From Nocardiopsis_B sediminis (GTDB lineage: Bacteria > Actinomycetota > Actinomycetes > Streptosporangiales > Streptosporangiaceae): a stretch of DNA of 64,000 bases. How positions within the stretch are numbered: position 1 is the first letter of the stretch; each line of letters opens with the position of its first letter. The notes under the pieces were generated by a model. It had not been told where the DNA came from. It ran no database searches and was given only the letters and a program-made list of their open reading frames with translations. The position numbers were made by a program, and so were the translations under genes. Below, one piece after another: positions 1-8,733 of this stretch. The stretch spans positions 1 through 64,000 of the forward strand of contig NZ_JBHSBH010000009.1 of NCBI RefSeq assembly GCF_042650565.1, written 5' to 3'.

Positions 1-351
1 TCCACCGCGGTGGGCATCGGCGGCGACCCGGTCATCGGGACCACCCACATCGATGCCCTGGCCGCGTTCGAGGCCGACCCGGGCACGGATGCGATCGTGA
101 TGATCGGCGAGATCGGCGGCGACGCCGAGGAGCGGGCGGCCGATTACATCCGCGAGCACGTGACCAAGCCCGTGGTGGGGTATGTGGCCGGGTTCACGGC
201 TCCCGAGGGCAAGACGATGGGCCACGCGGGCGCGATCGTGTCGGGTTCGGCGGGTACGGCGGCGGCGAAGAAGGACGCGTTGGAGGCGGCCGGGGTGAAG
301 GTCGGCAAGACCCCCACCGAAACCGCCCAACTCGCCCGCGCCCTGTTCTGA
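1..351 (+). CDS. sucD: Succinyl-CoA synthetase alpha subunit, C-terminal part (gene cut by window edge)
   Basis: This is the last 116 residues of the nucleotide/CoA-binding alpha subunit of succinyl-CoA synthetase, the TCA-cycle enzyme that converts succinyl-CoA to succinate with formation of ATP or GTP. The reading frame is open at base 1, so the start lies upstream. Visible family motifs are GGDPVIGT, GEIGGDAEE and MGHAGAIVSGSAGTA; the His of GHAGA is the residue phosphorylated during catalysis in the family. The C-terminus ends normally. It is followed by a perfect 11-bp hairpin (396-421). The beta subunit sucC normally lies just upstream, outside this window. Confidence 0.95.
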   Translation, partial: STAVGIGGDPVIGTTHIDALAAFEADPGTDAIVMIGEIGGDAEERAADYIREHVTKPVVGYVAGFTAPEGKTMGHAGAIVSGSAGTAAAKKDALEAAGVKVGKTPTETAQLARALF

Positions 352-708
352 CCCGCACCCGGTCCGACCCGGCCGGTCCGAACCGGATCCGGCCTGTTCA
401 GGCGGCCACAGCCGCCTGAACGACCGGCCGGCCGCCGTCCCGAGGTGCCGCACGACCCGGGATGGCACCGGCCACCGCGCGACCCCGGCCCGGTCCGCCA
501 CCGATCCACCGGTGGCGGACCGGGCCGTCGGCGTCTCCGGGGACCGCCGCCCCCGGCGCCTGACCCGCCGTGGCGCCCCATGGACGGTGTTTTCGGGGGA
601 TCTCACCTACCATGTTCACCGACGCACCTCCGCAGGCGGCGCCCACCGCGACCGCAGACCAGGCAGGGTCCGACCGGACGCGGCGTCGCATCGGGAAGGC
701 GGAGCGAC
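352..708. other. Intergenic region after sucD with two strong hairpins
   Basis: A 357-base stretch without a convincing gene. It holds a perfect 11-bp hairpin with CACA loop (396-406/411-421), a likely sucD terminator, and a second perfect 17-bp hairpin with a 6-base loop (487-503/510-526). Neither is followed by a T-run. The overlapping open frames have no recognisable protein similarity and lack a start with a ribosome site. Confidence 0.6.
396..421 (+). terminator. Hairpin terminator after sucD
   Basis: Perfect inverted repeat GTTCAGGCGGC / GCCGCCTGAAC with a 4-base CACA loop, 45 bases after the sucD stop. There is no U-tract, which is usual for actinobacterial terminators. Confidence 0.55.
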
Positions 709-1350
709 ATGGGCGGCACGCTGGTGGTCTTCGGCGCGAGCGGGGGGACCGGGCGTGCGCTCGTCGACCAGGCCCTCGCTCGCGGGCAGGACGTCACCGC
801 AGTGGTGCGCGACCCCGCGCGGCTCGAGGTCGACCATGAGCGGCTGACCGTCGTGACCGCCGATGTGGCCGACCCCGGCGAGGTCGCCGACGCCATCCGC
901 GGCGCCCGGGTCGTGGCCTCGGCGCTCGGGGGCGCCTCACGCGCGACCCCCGCGGTCTGCGCACCTGCCGTGGCCAACATGATCAAGGCCATGCGCGGCG
1001 GTGCGGCGCGCCGCCTCCTGGTGGTCAGCGCGGCCCCGGTCCAGCACGGCGGCGCGGGCGAGCGCCTGCTCTACCGGGCCACCGTCAAGCAGGTCCTGCG
1101 CGCCGTCCTGCGGCGGAACTACGCCGACCTCGCCGCCATGGAGCACGAGGTGCGCGCCAGCGGGCTGGACTGGACGATCTTCCGGCCGCCGCAGCTCACC
1201 GACGGCCCGGCGACCGGCCACTACCGGACCGCCGCCGACGCCAACGTCCCCGGCGGCTACGTCATCTCCCGTGCGGACCTGGCCGCCGAAATGCTCCGCG
1301 CCGCCGAGTCCCCCACCACCATGGGCCGCACGATCGGCATCGGCTACTGA
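709..1350 (+). CDS. NAD(P)-binding protein, NmrA-like / atypical SDR family
   Basis: A 213-residue Rossmann-fold protein. The nucleotide-binding loop GASGGTGR sits at residues 8-15 right after the first beta strand, as in NAD(P)H-binding (NmrA-like, SDR a5) proteins; a typical later motif DWTIFRPPQLTDGP is present near residue 155. The family includes oxidoreductases, NAD(P)H-sensing regulators and quinone reductases, and nothing here fixes the substrate. The ATG at 709 is preceded by GGAAGGCGGAG and starts directly before the first strand; the longer open frame upstream (from 445) runs through the hairpins and is unlikely. It stands alone between sucD and the DUF6350 gene. Confidence 0.8.
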   Translation: MGGTLVVFGASGGTGRALVDQALARGQDVTAVVRDPARLEVDHERLTVVTADVADPGEVADAIRGARVVASALGGASRATPAVCAPAVANMIKAMRGGAARRLLVVSAAPVQHGGAGERLLYRATVKQVLRAVLRRNYADLAAMEHEVRASGLDWTIFRPPQLTDGPATGHYRTAADANVPGGYVISRADLAAEMLRAAESPTTMGRTIGIGY

Positions 1351-1589
1351 CTCTTGTCGGCCGGAACCCCCGCCGCCCCCTGTCGCCTGGATAGGCGCCC
1401 GCGGAATCGATCCGTGGGCGGCCGGTCAGACCGAAGGTGAGGGCCGGGCGGACGGTGAACCCGCCGGACCTGGGCGGCCTCCCGGGATGTGGGGGCGACC
1501 GCGTTAGCATCGCGGGCCGCCGGAGGGGAAGCGCGACACTCCGACACGCCTGGAGCAAAGCCCCGCGAGACGGTCATAAGGCTGGCAGC

Positions 1590-3434
1590 ATGGGCGGGGT
1601 GAGCGCGCCCGCACAGCCTTCCCCACAGCCTTCCCCGAAAGGCGGCCCCGCCGCGCAGTCCGGCCGGTCGCGGCCCAACGGCCGCGGACGGCCCCCCGAG
1701 CGGTCCGACGCCGGTCCCCGCGACCGCCGTGCGGGGGAGGGCCGGCGTCCCGGGCGCGGCGGCGGGCCGCCGGTGCCGCCCCCGCCCGCCGATGGCGATC
1801 AGCCGCGTCCGCTCTACACCGCCGGGGGGATCGCCGCCGCCTGGGCGGCCGGGGTCGGGCTGGTCGTGATCATGACCCTGACCGTTGTGGGGTGGGTGGC
1901 AGCGCCGCACGGCGCCTTCGGCGAGGACTTCCTCGACGTCTTCCGCACCGCGGTCCAGGGCTGGCTGGTCGGGCACAACGTCGGGTTCGCCATCCCCGGC
2001 GGCCGGGTCACCATGCTCCCGCTGGGCCTGGTGGTCCTGCCCGGCCTGCTGCTGTACCGGGCCGGGCGCTGGCTGGCGCGCAGCTGTGAGCTGCCCCGGC
2101 TGCGCCACGTGTTCCGGGCCGCCCTGGCGATCGCCGGCCCCTACGCGGCCATCGCGGGCACCCTGGCGCTGATCGGCCAGACCGAGGTGATCCGGCCGAG
2201 CATGGTGCAGGCGCTGATCGCCGGGTTCGTCCTGGCGTTCCTGGCGGGCGGGCTGGGCGCCCTGGTCCAGCTCCTCAAGGACAAGGGCATCCCGCGGCGC
2301 CGGCTGCTGCGGCTGATGCCCGACCGCCCCCGTTCGCTGCTGGTGGGCACGGCCAGCGCCACCGGCCTCCTGCTGCTGACCGGCGCCGTGCTGTTCTGCG
2401 CGTCGCTCATCGCCGGGTTCGACGAGGCGGTGGCGACCACCCGCGAGCTGGAGCCGGGGATCATCGGGGGCGCGCTGCTGCTCATCATGCAGTTGGTCTA
2501 CGTGCCCAACGCGGTCGTCTTCGGTGTCGCCTACGCGGTCGGCCCCGGCTTCGCGGTGGGGGCGGGCACGATGGTGGCGCCCACCGGGGTGGCGGTGGGT
2601 CCGCTGCCGCTGTTCCCGATGCTGGCCGCGCTGCCGGAGAACGGGCCCGCGCCCGCGCTGTCGATCATCGCGCTGGCGGCCCCGTTCGTCGCCGGGGGCG
2701 TGGCCGGCGTGCTGACCCAGCGCAGCGCGCCGACCGTGGTCAGCGAGGCGGCGCCGCTGTGGGGGTTCGTGTGCGGGGTGACCACCGGACTGGTGTGCGC
2801 GGCTCTGTCGATCCTGGCCGGCGGGCCGCTGGGGGCCGACCGGCTGGCGACGGTGGGGCCGTCGGCGTGGCAGGTCGGGCTGATCACGGCGCTGGAGGTG
2901 GGGGTCACCGCGGCGATCTCGGCGTGGGTGGCCAACTGGCGGCACTTCCGTGCGACCGGGGCCGAGGAGGGCGCGGGTCCCGATGACGACGCGGCCGGCG
3001 GCGACGGCGTGGACGGCGAGACGGGGTACCGGCCGCCCGCGGCGGCACCGGAGGCCGCGGTGGTCCGTCCGATCCGCCCCGCCGCGGCGGACGGCCCCCG
3101 AGCGAGGCGGACCGGCCCCGTTGTGCCCGTCCCCGCCCCCGTTGCGCCCGCACCCGCCCGGCCGGCGCGGCGGCCCGTTGCGCGGCCCGAGCCGGACCCG
3201 GACCCCGTTCCGGTGGCGGAGGGCGGAGAGCCGGAGGAGGCGGGTCCGCGCCCCGCGCGCCGGGGCCTGCGGCTGCCCGCGGCGCTGCGGTGGCCCGGCA
3301 GGCGCAGGGCCGGGGCGGCCGAGGATGAGGACGACGCCGAGGAGCTGTACGGCATCACCTACGAGGCCGGGCCGGATGTGCCCGACCCGGCGGGCGCCGA
3401 TGCCCCGCAGGAGCGCGACGCCCCTGCCGGGTGA
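1590..3434 (+). CDS. DUF6350 family polytopic membrane protein
   Basis: About 614 residues. The N-terminus (roughly 70 residues) is Pro/Arg/Gly-rich and probably cytoplasmic. The core has about nine hydrophobic segments (for example YTAGGIAAAWAAGVGLVVI and LPLGLVVLPGLLLYRAG). The last 150 residues form a Pro/Ala/Glu-rich disordered tail. This family of unknown function sits immediately upstream of purN in many actinobacteria, and the same order is kept here. The start at ATG 1590 is a choice: the frame is open to 1437, and GTG codons just downstream (near 1600) are also possible. Function is not known; the C-terminal tail could be an interaction region. Confidence 0.8.
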   Translation: MGGVSAPAQPSPQPSPKGGPAAQSGRSRPNGRGRPPERSDAGPRDRRAGEGRRPGRGGGPPVPPPPADGDQPRPLYTAGGIAAAWAAGVGLVVIMTLTVVGWVAAPHGAFGEDFLDVFRTAVQGWLVGHNVGFAIPGGRVTMLPLGLVVLPGLLLYRAGRWLARSCELPRLRHVFRAALAIAGPYAAIAGTLALIGQTEVIRPSMVQALIAGFVLAFLAGGLGALVQLLKDKGIPRRRLLRLMPDRPRSLLVGTASATGLLLLTGAVLFCASLIAGFDEAVATTRELEPGIIGGALLLIMQLVYVPNAVVFGVAYAVGPGFAVGAGTMVAPTGVAVGPLPLFPMLAALPENGPAPALSIIALAAPFVAGGVAGVLTQRSAPTVVSEAAPLWGFVCGVTTGLVCAALSILAGGPLGADRLATVGPSAWQVGLITALEVGVTAAISAWVANWRHFRATGAEEGAGPDDDAAGGDGVDGETGYRPPAAAPEAAVVRPIRPAAADGPRARRTGPVVPVPAPVAPAPARPARRPVARPEPDPDPVPVAEGGEPEEAGPRPARRGLRLPAALRWPGRRRAGAAEDEDDAEELYGITYEAGPDVPDPAGADAPQERDAPAG

Positions 3435-3684
3435 GACCGGCCAGGGCTCCCGCGCGGCCGCGGCCCGGGCAATCCCCCCCCGGCCCCGCGTCCGCCGTCG
3501 CTCCGGAAGAGCGCGACGCCCCGCCGGGTGAACCACGGCTCCGGCTCCCGCGCGACCGCGGCGGCGCGGTAGCGCGCACCGGCCCGTGCGTCCCGCGCAG
3601 CGGGCCCGGGGCCGGCCTGACGGGGGGCGAAGGCGGCTGTGGCCGTTCTCACGGCCGAGGCGGGCCGGGTCCCGGACCCCCGGC

Positions 3685-4104
3685 TCAGCCCCCCGCGGTG
3701 ATCTGGGGGACGCTCTCGACGGGGACCCCGGCGCGTTCGGCGATGCCCTCGCGCAGGGCGAGGTCGCACGCCTGCTGGGAGCTCTCGGTGTGGGCGCGGG
3801 CCGTGCACGCGCGGTATTCGGTGTACTCCTGCCAGAAGACCGCGTAGCCGATGAGCGCGAGGATCGAGACGGCCACGCCGATCCACCCGAGGACCTGGCT
3901 CAGCAGCGCCCCGGGCGCCACGCCCTTGGCCTGCTTGGCGGCCTTGCGGGCCCGGTGCCCCTGGAAGATCCCCAGGACCGACAGCACGACGCCGAACGGG
4001 GGCAGCAGGAGCCCGGCGGCGGCGAAGAAGAGCCCCCACAGTCCGCCTCGTTCCACGGTGGGCTGCTGCCCGTCGGTGCGCGGCTCCGGCGGCTCGATGG
4101 TCAC
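3685..4104 (-). CDS. DUF4190-like small membrane protein
   Basis: A 139-residue protein with two membrane segments: LWGLFFAAAGLLLPPFGVVL (about residues 22-41) and, after a basic HRARKAAKQAKG loop, LGWIGVAVSILALIGYAVFW (about 71-90). This GLxxxxxGLxxPPxGxxLxxxGxxxGHxARK pattern is typical of the DUF4190 family. A 45-residue outside tail holds two cysteines (ACTARA and QACDLAL), possibly a disulfide. The GTG start at 4104 follows GAGGAG with good spacing. It is convergent with the DUF6350 gene and divergent from purN. No function is known. Confidence 0.75.
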   Translation of the reverse strand: MTIEPPEPRTDGQQPTVERGGLWGLFFAAAGLLLPPFGVVLSVLGIFQGHRARKAAKQAKGVAPGALLSQVLGWIGVAVSILALIGYAVFWQEYTEYRACTARAHTESSQQACDLALREGIAERAGVPVESVPQITAGG

Positions 4105-4386
4105 AAGGGCTCCTCGGGGAAAGTGCCTGTCGGCGGAAGCGGATCGAACGGCGACCCTAGCGGTGCCCCCGCGGGCCCGCGACACGGGTCTCTTCGAGTA
4201 GACGCTACCTGGCGAGATAGGCTGGCCACGCGGACGGGCCGAGGTGTCCTCGCCCGGTCCCGTTCCGGGGGCCGTCGACGGCCCGCCCACAGGCACACCC
4301 GGCCCGGATGCCGCGCGCCCGCTCGCGCCCCCGGGGCTGACGGGAACGCGCTGTTCCCGCTGGTTTTCCCATGAGGAGGAAGCACA
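4105..4386. promoter_or_regulatory. Divergent promoter region / purN leader
   Basis: 281 bases between the DUF4190-like gene and purN. A -10-like hexamer TAGGCT lies at 4218-4223, which would give a purN leader of about 160 bases. AGGAGG at 4374-4379 is the purN ribosome binding site. No riboswitch consensus was recognised. Confidence 0.35.
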
Positions 4387-5040
4387 CTGTCGGCGCGAGT
4401 AGTCGTTCTCATCTCGGGCACGGGCAGCAACATGGCCGCCCTGCTCGACGCCGCGGCAGACCCGGACTACGGCGCGAGCATCGTCGCCGTCGGGGCCGAC
4501 CGTGCCAGCGCGAAGGGCATCGTCGTGGCGCAGCAGGCCGGGACCCCGACCTTCGTCACCCCTTTCTCCGATTACGCCGACCGCGCCCGGTGGAACACCG
4601 CGCTGGCCGAGCGGATCGCCGAGCACCGGCCCGACCTGGTCGTCTCGGCCGGGTTCATGCGGATCCTGGGCCCCGAGGTCCTGGGCCGCTACCCGGTGAT
4701 CAACATCCACCCCGCCCTGCTGCCGGCCTTCCCCGGCGCGCACGCCGTCCGCGATGCGCTGGCCTACGGGGTGAAGGTCACCGGCGCCACCGTGCACTTC
4801 GTCGACGAGGGCGTCGACACCGGGCCGGTCATCGAGCAGGTGACCGTCCGGGTGGAGCCCGGCGACGACGTGCACTCCCTGCACGAGCGCATCAAGGCGG
4901 TCGAGCGGAGCATGCTGGTCGGCGTCGTGGGCCGGCTGGCCCGCGAGGGCTGGACCCTGGAGGACCGTCACGTGCGGCTGGGCTCGGCCGAGCCCGGGCC
5001 GACCCCATCAACCGGCAATGTTGCAGAGGAGAACCGGTGA
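4387..5040 (+). CDS. purN: Phosphoribosylglycinamide formyltransferase (GART), CTG start
   Basis: A 217-residue PurN: transfers formyl from 10-formyl-THF to GAR in step 3 of purine synthesis. The phosphate-binding loop ISGTGSN is near the N-terminus, the catalytic Asn/His are in NIHPALLPAFPG, and the Asp is in VDEGVDTGPVI. The first ATG in frame (4432) would delete the phosphate loop. An in-frame TGA at 4372-4374 blocks any upstream start, and the only start-like codon between is CTG 4387, exactly 7 bases after a perfect AGGAGG. So the gene very probably starts with CTG. It overlaps purH by 4 bases (GTGA), giving translational coupling. Confidence 0.92.
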   Translation: MSARVVVLISGTGSNMAALLDAAADPDYGASIVAVGADRASAKGIVVAQQAGTPTFVTPFSDYADRARWNTALAERIAEHRPDLVVSAGFMRILGPEVLGRYPVINIHPALLPAFPGAHAVRDALAYGVKVTGATVHFVDEGVDTGPVIEQVTVRVEPGDDVHSLHERIKAVERSMLVGVVGRLAREGWTLEDRHVRLGSAEPGPTPSTGNVAEENR

Positions 5041-6605
5041 GCCAGCAGCCCATTCGGCGTGCGCTGATCAGCGTGTACGACAAGACCGGGCTGGAGGAGC
5101 TCGGATACGGCTTGGCGGAGGCCGGGGTGGAGATCGTGTCCACCGGCTCGACCGCGGCCCGCCTGGCGGCGGTCGACGTGCCCGTGACCCCCGTCGAGGA
5201 GGTCACCGGCTTCCCCGAGTGCCTGGAGGGACGGGTCAAGACCCTGCACCCCGCCGTGCACGCCGGAATCCTGGCCGACCGCACCAAGGAGGACCACCGG
5301 GCGACCCTGGAGGAGCTCGGCATCGCGCCGTTCGACCTGGTCGTGGTGAACCTCTACCCCTTCGCCGACACCGTCGCCTCGGGCGCCTCCCCCGAGGAGT
5401 GCATCGAGAAGATCGACATCGGCGGCCCCGCCATGGTGCGCTCCGCCGCCAAGAACCACGGCAGCGTCGCGGTTGTCGTGGACCCCGCCCGCTATGACGA
5501 CGTGATCGAGGCCGCCCGCGGCGGCGGCTTCGCACTGGAGCAGCGCAAGCGCCTGGCGGCCCAGGCGTTCGCGCACACCGCGGCCTACGACGCGGCGGTG
5601 GCCGGCTGGTTCGCCTCGTCCTACGCGCCCGACGACGTCGCCGCCGAGACCGGCTGGCCGGCGTTCCACGCCACGGCCTACCGGCGGGCCGCGACGCTGC
5701 GCTACGGCGAGAACCCGCACCAGAAGGCCGCCCTGTACCGCACCGACGACCCGGCCGGGCCGGGCCTGGCCGGCGCGGAGCAGCTGCACGGCAAGGAGAT
5801 GTCCTACAACAACTACGTCGACGGCGATTCCGCGCTGCGCGCGGCCTACGACTTCGCCGATCCGTGCGTGGCCATCATCAAGCACGCCAACCCCTGCGGG
5901 ATCGCCGTCGGCGGCGACATCGCCGAGGCCCACGCCAAGGCGCACGCCTGCGACCCGGTGTCGGCGTTCGGCGGTGTCATCGCCGCCAACCGGCCCGTCA
6001 GCGCGGCCATGGCCGAGCAGGTCGCCGACGTGTTCACCGAGGTGCTGGTGGCGCCCGGGTTCGAGGCCGGCGCGGTCGACATCCTCACCCGCAAGAAGAA
6101 CATCCGGCTGCTGGTGGTCTCCCCGCCCGACCGCGGTGCGCGCCCTGAGGCGCGCGCGATCAGCGGGGGCACGCTGCTCCAGAGCGCCGACGCGGTCGAC
6201 GCCCCCGGCGACGACCCGGCCAACTGGGAGCTGCGCGCCGGTGCCGCCGCCGATGCGGCCACGCTGGCCGACCTGGAGTTCGCCTGGCGCGCGGTGCGCG
6301 CGGTGAAGTCCAACGCCATCCTGCTGGCCGCCGACCGCGCGACGGTCGGTGTGGGCATGGGGCAGGTCAACCGGGTCGACTCCGCGCGCCTGGCGGTCAC
6401 CCGGGCCGGCGACCGGGTGGGCGGCGCGGTCGCGGCCAGCGACGCGTTCTTCCCGTTCCCCGACGGCCTGGAGGTCCTCACCGGCGCCGGTGTGCGCGCG
6501 GTGGTGCAGCCGGGCGGCTCGGTGCGCGACGAAGAGGTCATCGCCGCGGCGGAGCGGGCGGGCGCCACGCTCTACTTCACCGGGACCCGGCACTTCTTCC
6601 ACTGA
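5037..6605 (+). CDS. purH: Bifunctional AICAR transformylase / IMP cyclohydrolase
   Basis: A 522-residue PurH catalysing the last two steps of IMP synthesis: formylation of AICAR by 10-formyl-THF and ring closure to IMP. The N-terminal MGS-like cyclohydrolase domain shows ISVYDKTGLEELG, STGSTA and the KTLHPAVHAG motif. The C-terminal transformylase domain shows KHANPCGIA with the catalytic Lys-His pair, and RYGENPHQKAALY. The length is near the E. coli enzyme (529). The GTG start overlaps the purN stop (GTGA), so both are one operon. The longer open frame beginning at ATG 4371 is only a shadow of purN that joins this frame by chance. Confidence 0.97.
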   Translation: MSQQPIRRALISVYDKTGLEELGYGLAEAGVEIVSTGSTAARLAAVDVPVTPVEEVTGFPECLEGRVKTLHPAVHAGILADRTKEDHRATLEELGIAPFDLVVVNLYPFADTVASGASPEECIEKIDIGGPAMVRSAAKNHGSVAVVVDPARYDDVIEAARGGGFALEQRKRLAAQAFAHTAAYDAAVAGWFASSYAPDDVAAETGWPAFHATAYRRAATLRYGENPHQKAALYRTDDPAGPGLAGAEQLHGKEMSYNNYVDGDSALRAAYDFADPCVAIIKHANPCGIAVGGDIAEAHAKAHACDPVSAFGGVIAANRPVSAAMAEQVADVFTEVLVAPGFEAGAVDILTRKKNIRLLVVSPPDRGARPEARAISGGTLLQSADAVDAPGDDPANWELRAGAAADAATLADLEFAWRAVRAVKSNAILLAADRATVGVGMGQVNRVDSARLAVTRAGDRVGGAVAASDAFFPFPDGLEVLTGAGVRAVVQPGGSVRDEEVIAAAERAGATLYFTGTRHFFH

Positions 6606-6655
6606 CGGTTCCCGACACCCTTACATCTCTCCCCGGCACGGAAGGGACGCAACAC

Positions 6656-7507
6656 ATGAGCGCGCAGATCCTGGACGGCAAGGCCACCGCGGCGGCGATC
6701 CGGGCGGAGCTGGCCGACCGCGTGGCGGCGCTGCGGGCCAAGGGCGTCGTGCCCGGCCTGGGCACGGTGCTCGTCGGCGACGACCCGGGCAGCCACTCCT
6801 ATGTGAAGGGCAAGCACCGCGACTGCGCCGAGGTCGGTATCGCGAGCCTGCGCCGCGACCTCCCGGCCTCGGCCACCCAGGCCGATGTCGAGGCCGCGGT
6901 GGCCGAGCTCAACGCCGACCCGGCGTGCACGGGCTACATCGTGCAGCTCCCGCTGCCCCGGGGGCTGGACGAGAACCGGGTGCTGGGCCTCATCGACCCG
7001 GCCAAGGACGCCGACGGCCTCCAGCCGCAGAACCTGGGCAAGCTGGTGCTGATGGAGGAGGCCCCGCTGCCGTGCACGCCGCGCGGCATCGTGGAGCTCC
7101 TGACGCGCTACGGGGTCGCGCTGAAGGGCGCCGAGGTCGTGGTGGTGGGCCGCGGGGTGACCGTGGGCCGCCCGCTGGGGCTGCTGCTGACCCGCCGCAG
7201 CGAGAACGCGACCGTGACCCTGTGCCACACCGGAACGCGCGACCTCGCCGAGCACACCCGCCGGGCCGACATCGTGGTGGCGGGGGCCGGGGTGCCGGGG
7301 CTGATCACCAAGGACATGGTGCGGCCGGGTGCGGCGGTGCTGGACGTCGGCGTCACCCGGACCGAGGAGGGCCTGGTCGGGGATGTGGCGCTGGACGTGC
7401 GCGAGGTGGCCGGGCACGTGGCGCCCAACCCGGGCGGTGTGGGGCCGATGACCCGCGCGATGCTGCTGGTCAACGTGGTGGAGGCCGCGGAGCGCCAGGC
7501 CGGGTGA
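6656..7507 (+). CDS. folD: Bifunctional methylenetetrahydrofolate dehydrogenase / cyclohydrolase
   Basis: A 283-residue FolD that interconverts 5,10-methylene-THF and 10-formyl-THF with NADP. It thus supplies the formyl donor used by PurN and PurH encoded just upstream. The catalytic lysine region SYVKGKHRDC is at residues 48-57, the signature QLPLPRGLDENRVL near 100, and the nucleotide-binding VVVGRGVTVGRPLGLLL near 160. The C-terminal PNPGGVGPMTRAML motif is intact. It is 50 bases after purH and probably in the same transcript; the start ATG follows GGAAGGGA. A strong hairpin follows the gene. Confidence 0.97.
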   Translation: MSAQILDGKATAAAIRAELADRVAALRAKGVVPGLGTVLVGDDPGSHSYVKGKHRDCAEVGIASLRRDLPASATQADVEAAVAELNADPACTGYIVQLPLPRGLDENRVLGLIDPAKDADGLQPQNLGKLVLMEEAPLPCTPRGIVELLTRYGVALKGAEVVVVGRGVTVGRPLGLLLTRRSENATVTLCHTGTRDLAEHTRRADIVVAGAGVPGLITKDMVRPGAAVLDVGVTRTEEGLVGDVALDVREVAGHVAPNPGGVGPMTRAMLLVNVVEAAERQAG

Positions 7508-7596
7508 GGTGCCGGGCGGGCCTGCGCGGTGTGCCGCCCGGCGCGGTGCGGCGCGGGCTCCGGCGGGGCGCGGGCTCCGGCGCGGCGGCGAAGTGG

Positions 7597-7627
7597 CAAG
7601 GGGCCTCTTCCGGGAGGAGGCCCCTTG
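7597..7627. terminator. Bidirectional terminator between folD and the FHA regulator
   Basis: Near-perfect hairpin: CAAGGGGCCTCTTCC pairs with GGGAGGAGGCCCCTTG with one wobble. It lies between two convergent genes (folD stop 7507, FHA gene stop 7637) and can end transcripts from both sides. Confidence 0.8.
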
Positions 7628-7636
7628 TTCGGGGGG

Positions 7637-8242
7637 TCAGCTGGCTTTGCGTTCCCGGTCCAGCACGGGCATGGGGCGTACCAGGCCGAGGGCGACCACC
7701 TCGTTGGCGAGCCGCGTACGGCGGTTGGGGCCCTCGGGGATTCGGAACTTCTGGTAGAGGCGGAGCAGGTGCTGTTTCACAGCGGCCTCGGTCACGACCA
7801 GGTCTTCGGCGATCTCCCGGGCGGTGGCCGGGGAGACGAAGGCTTCGTCGGAGAGAGCGGGGCGGCAGAGCGACGTGAGGACGTCGAGCTCCCTCCGGGT
7901 GAGTTCGGGAGCGGCTCCCCTGCGCAGTTCCACGTCAGGGTTGAGCTCTTCCCGGGGCAGGCCGCCGATCTTGCAGCGCGCGCTCCCGAAGCTGACGACG
8001 TCGCCTTCTTCGAGGACCCGGCGTGCGATGGGGCGGCCGTTGACCCTGGTGCCGTTGCGTGAGAGGCCGAGGTCGACCACGTAGACGTACGGCCCGCGGC
8101 GCACCAGCTCGGCGTGGAGCTGGGAGACGCTGGGGTCGCTGAGGTGGATATCGGCTCCTTCGCCTCGTCCGACGGTGGTGACCTCTGTCTTGAGCTGCTG
8201 TACGTCCCCGCTTTCCTCGACCCGCATATAGGGCCCGTCCAC
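7637..8242 (-). CDS. FHA-domain regulator with C-terminal LuxR-like helix-turn-helix
   Basis: A protein of about 201 residues combining a phosphothreonine-binding FHA domain with a DNA-binding-like domain. The FHA core shows VGRGEGADIHLSDPSVSQLH and then LSRNGTRVNGRPI, keeping the Gly-Arg, Ser-x-x-His and Asn-Gly residues of the family. The C-terminal half, beginning LTRRELDVLTSLC with AREIAEDLVVTEAAVKQHL, resembles a GerE/LuxR-type helix-turn-helix. GTG 8242 was chosen because GGGAGG lies 7 bases upstream; the frame is open to 8356. A Ser/Thr-kinase-controlled transcription factor is the likely role, but the cognate kinase and targets are not in the window. Confidence 0.82.
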   Translation of the reverse strand: MDGPYMRVEESGDVQQLKTEVTTVGRGEGADIHLSDPSVSQLHAELVRRGPYVYVVDLGLSRNGTRVNGRPIARRVLEEGDVVSFGSARCKIGGLPREELNPDVELRRGAAPELTRRELDVLTSLCRPALSDEAFVSPATAREIAEDLVVTEAAVKQHLLRLYQKFRIPEGPNRRTRLANEVVALGLVRPMPVLDRERKAS

Positions 8243-8733
8243 GGTTGTTCCTCCCAGTGTGGGGCGCGGCCTGTGAGGGAGTGCACGATGGGGCGTGGCA
8301 GCGCGCCTTGCTGTGGAGACGGATGGGTCGGGTATCGCTGGTTGAGTGGGATTCATGGGGGGCTGTCCTCGCTCACCGTGGCACTCGTCTCCTCACTGGT
8401 TACCCGGGCTCCGGTCGTTCTACGCTCTTACTGCCGAGTTAGACAGGTATCTCAGCACGTTTACGGTATTTCCCGGGAATAGGGTCAGACGCGACAGAGC
8501 GGTGCCCGCGGCCGATACGGTGGGGCGTGAGGCGCGAGCGCCGCGGTCTCATTACAATGGGTCCCGCTGTGGCCAGTGACGATGGGTAATCGGACGAAGG
8601 CTGCTCCGCCGTCGGTTTCACGCGCGCCGTGATCCGGGTCGCGGCACCGCCGTCCGTGGTCGGTCCGCGCGAGGGCCGGTCCGGTCCGCGGGAGCCGTTT
8701 CCCGGATACGTGCGTGCGAGCGTGAGGTTTACG
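8243..8733. other. Long intergenic region between the FHA regulator and DUF3017
   Basis: 490 bases between divergent genes. Open frames here have mixed third-position composition and no recognisable products. The stretch 8390-8480 is clearly poorer in GC than its surroundings and probably contains promoter elements, but I see no convincing -35/-10 pair or operator. Confidence 0.4.

Noticed and set aside
1344..3536. A 730-codon minus-strand open frame across the DUF6350 gene
   Set aside because: Arg/Pro/Gln-rich composition with no motif; the plus-strand frame has coherent membrane segments.
4371..6605. A 744-codon open frame starting at ATG 4371 that runs through purN and continues as purH
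   Set aside because: Its first 220 codons are the +1 shadow of purN, with Arg/Gly/Pro-rich nonsense sequence; the real purH begins at GTG 5037.
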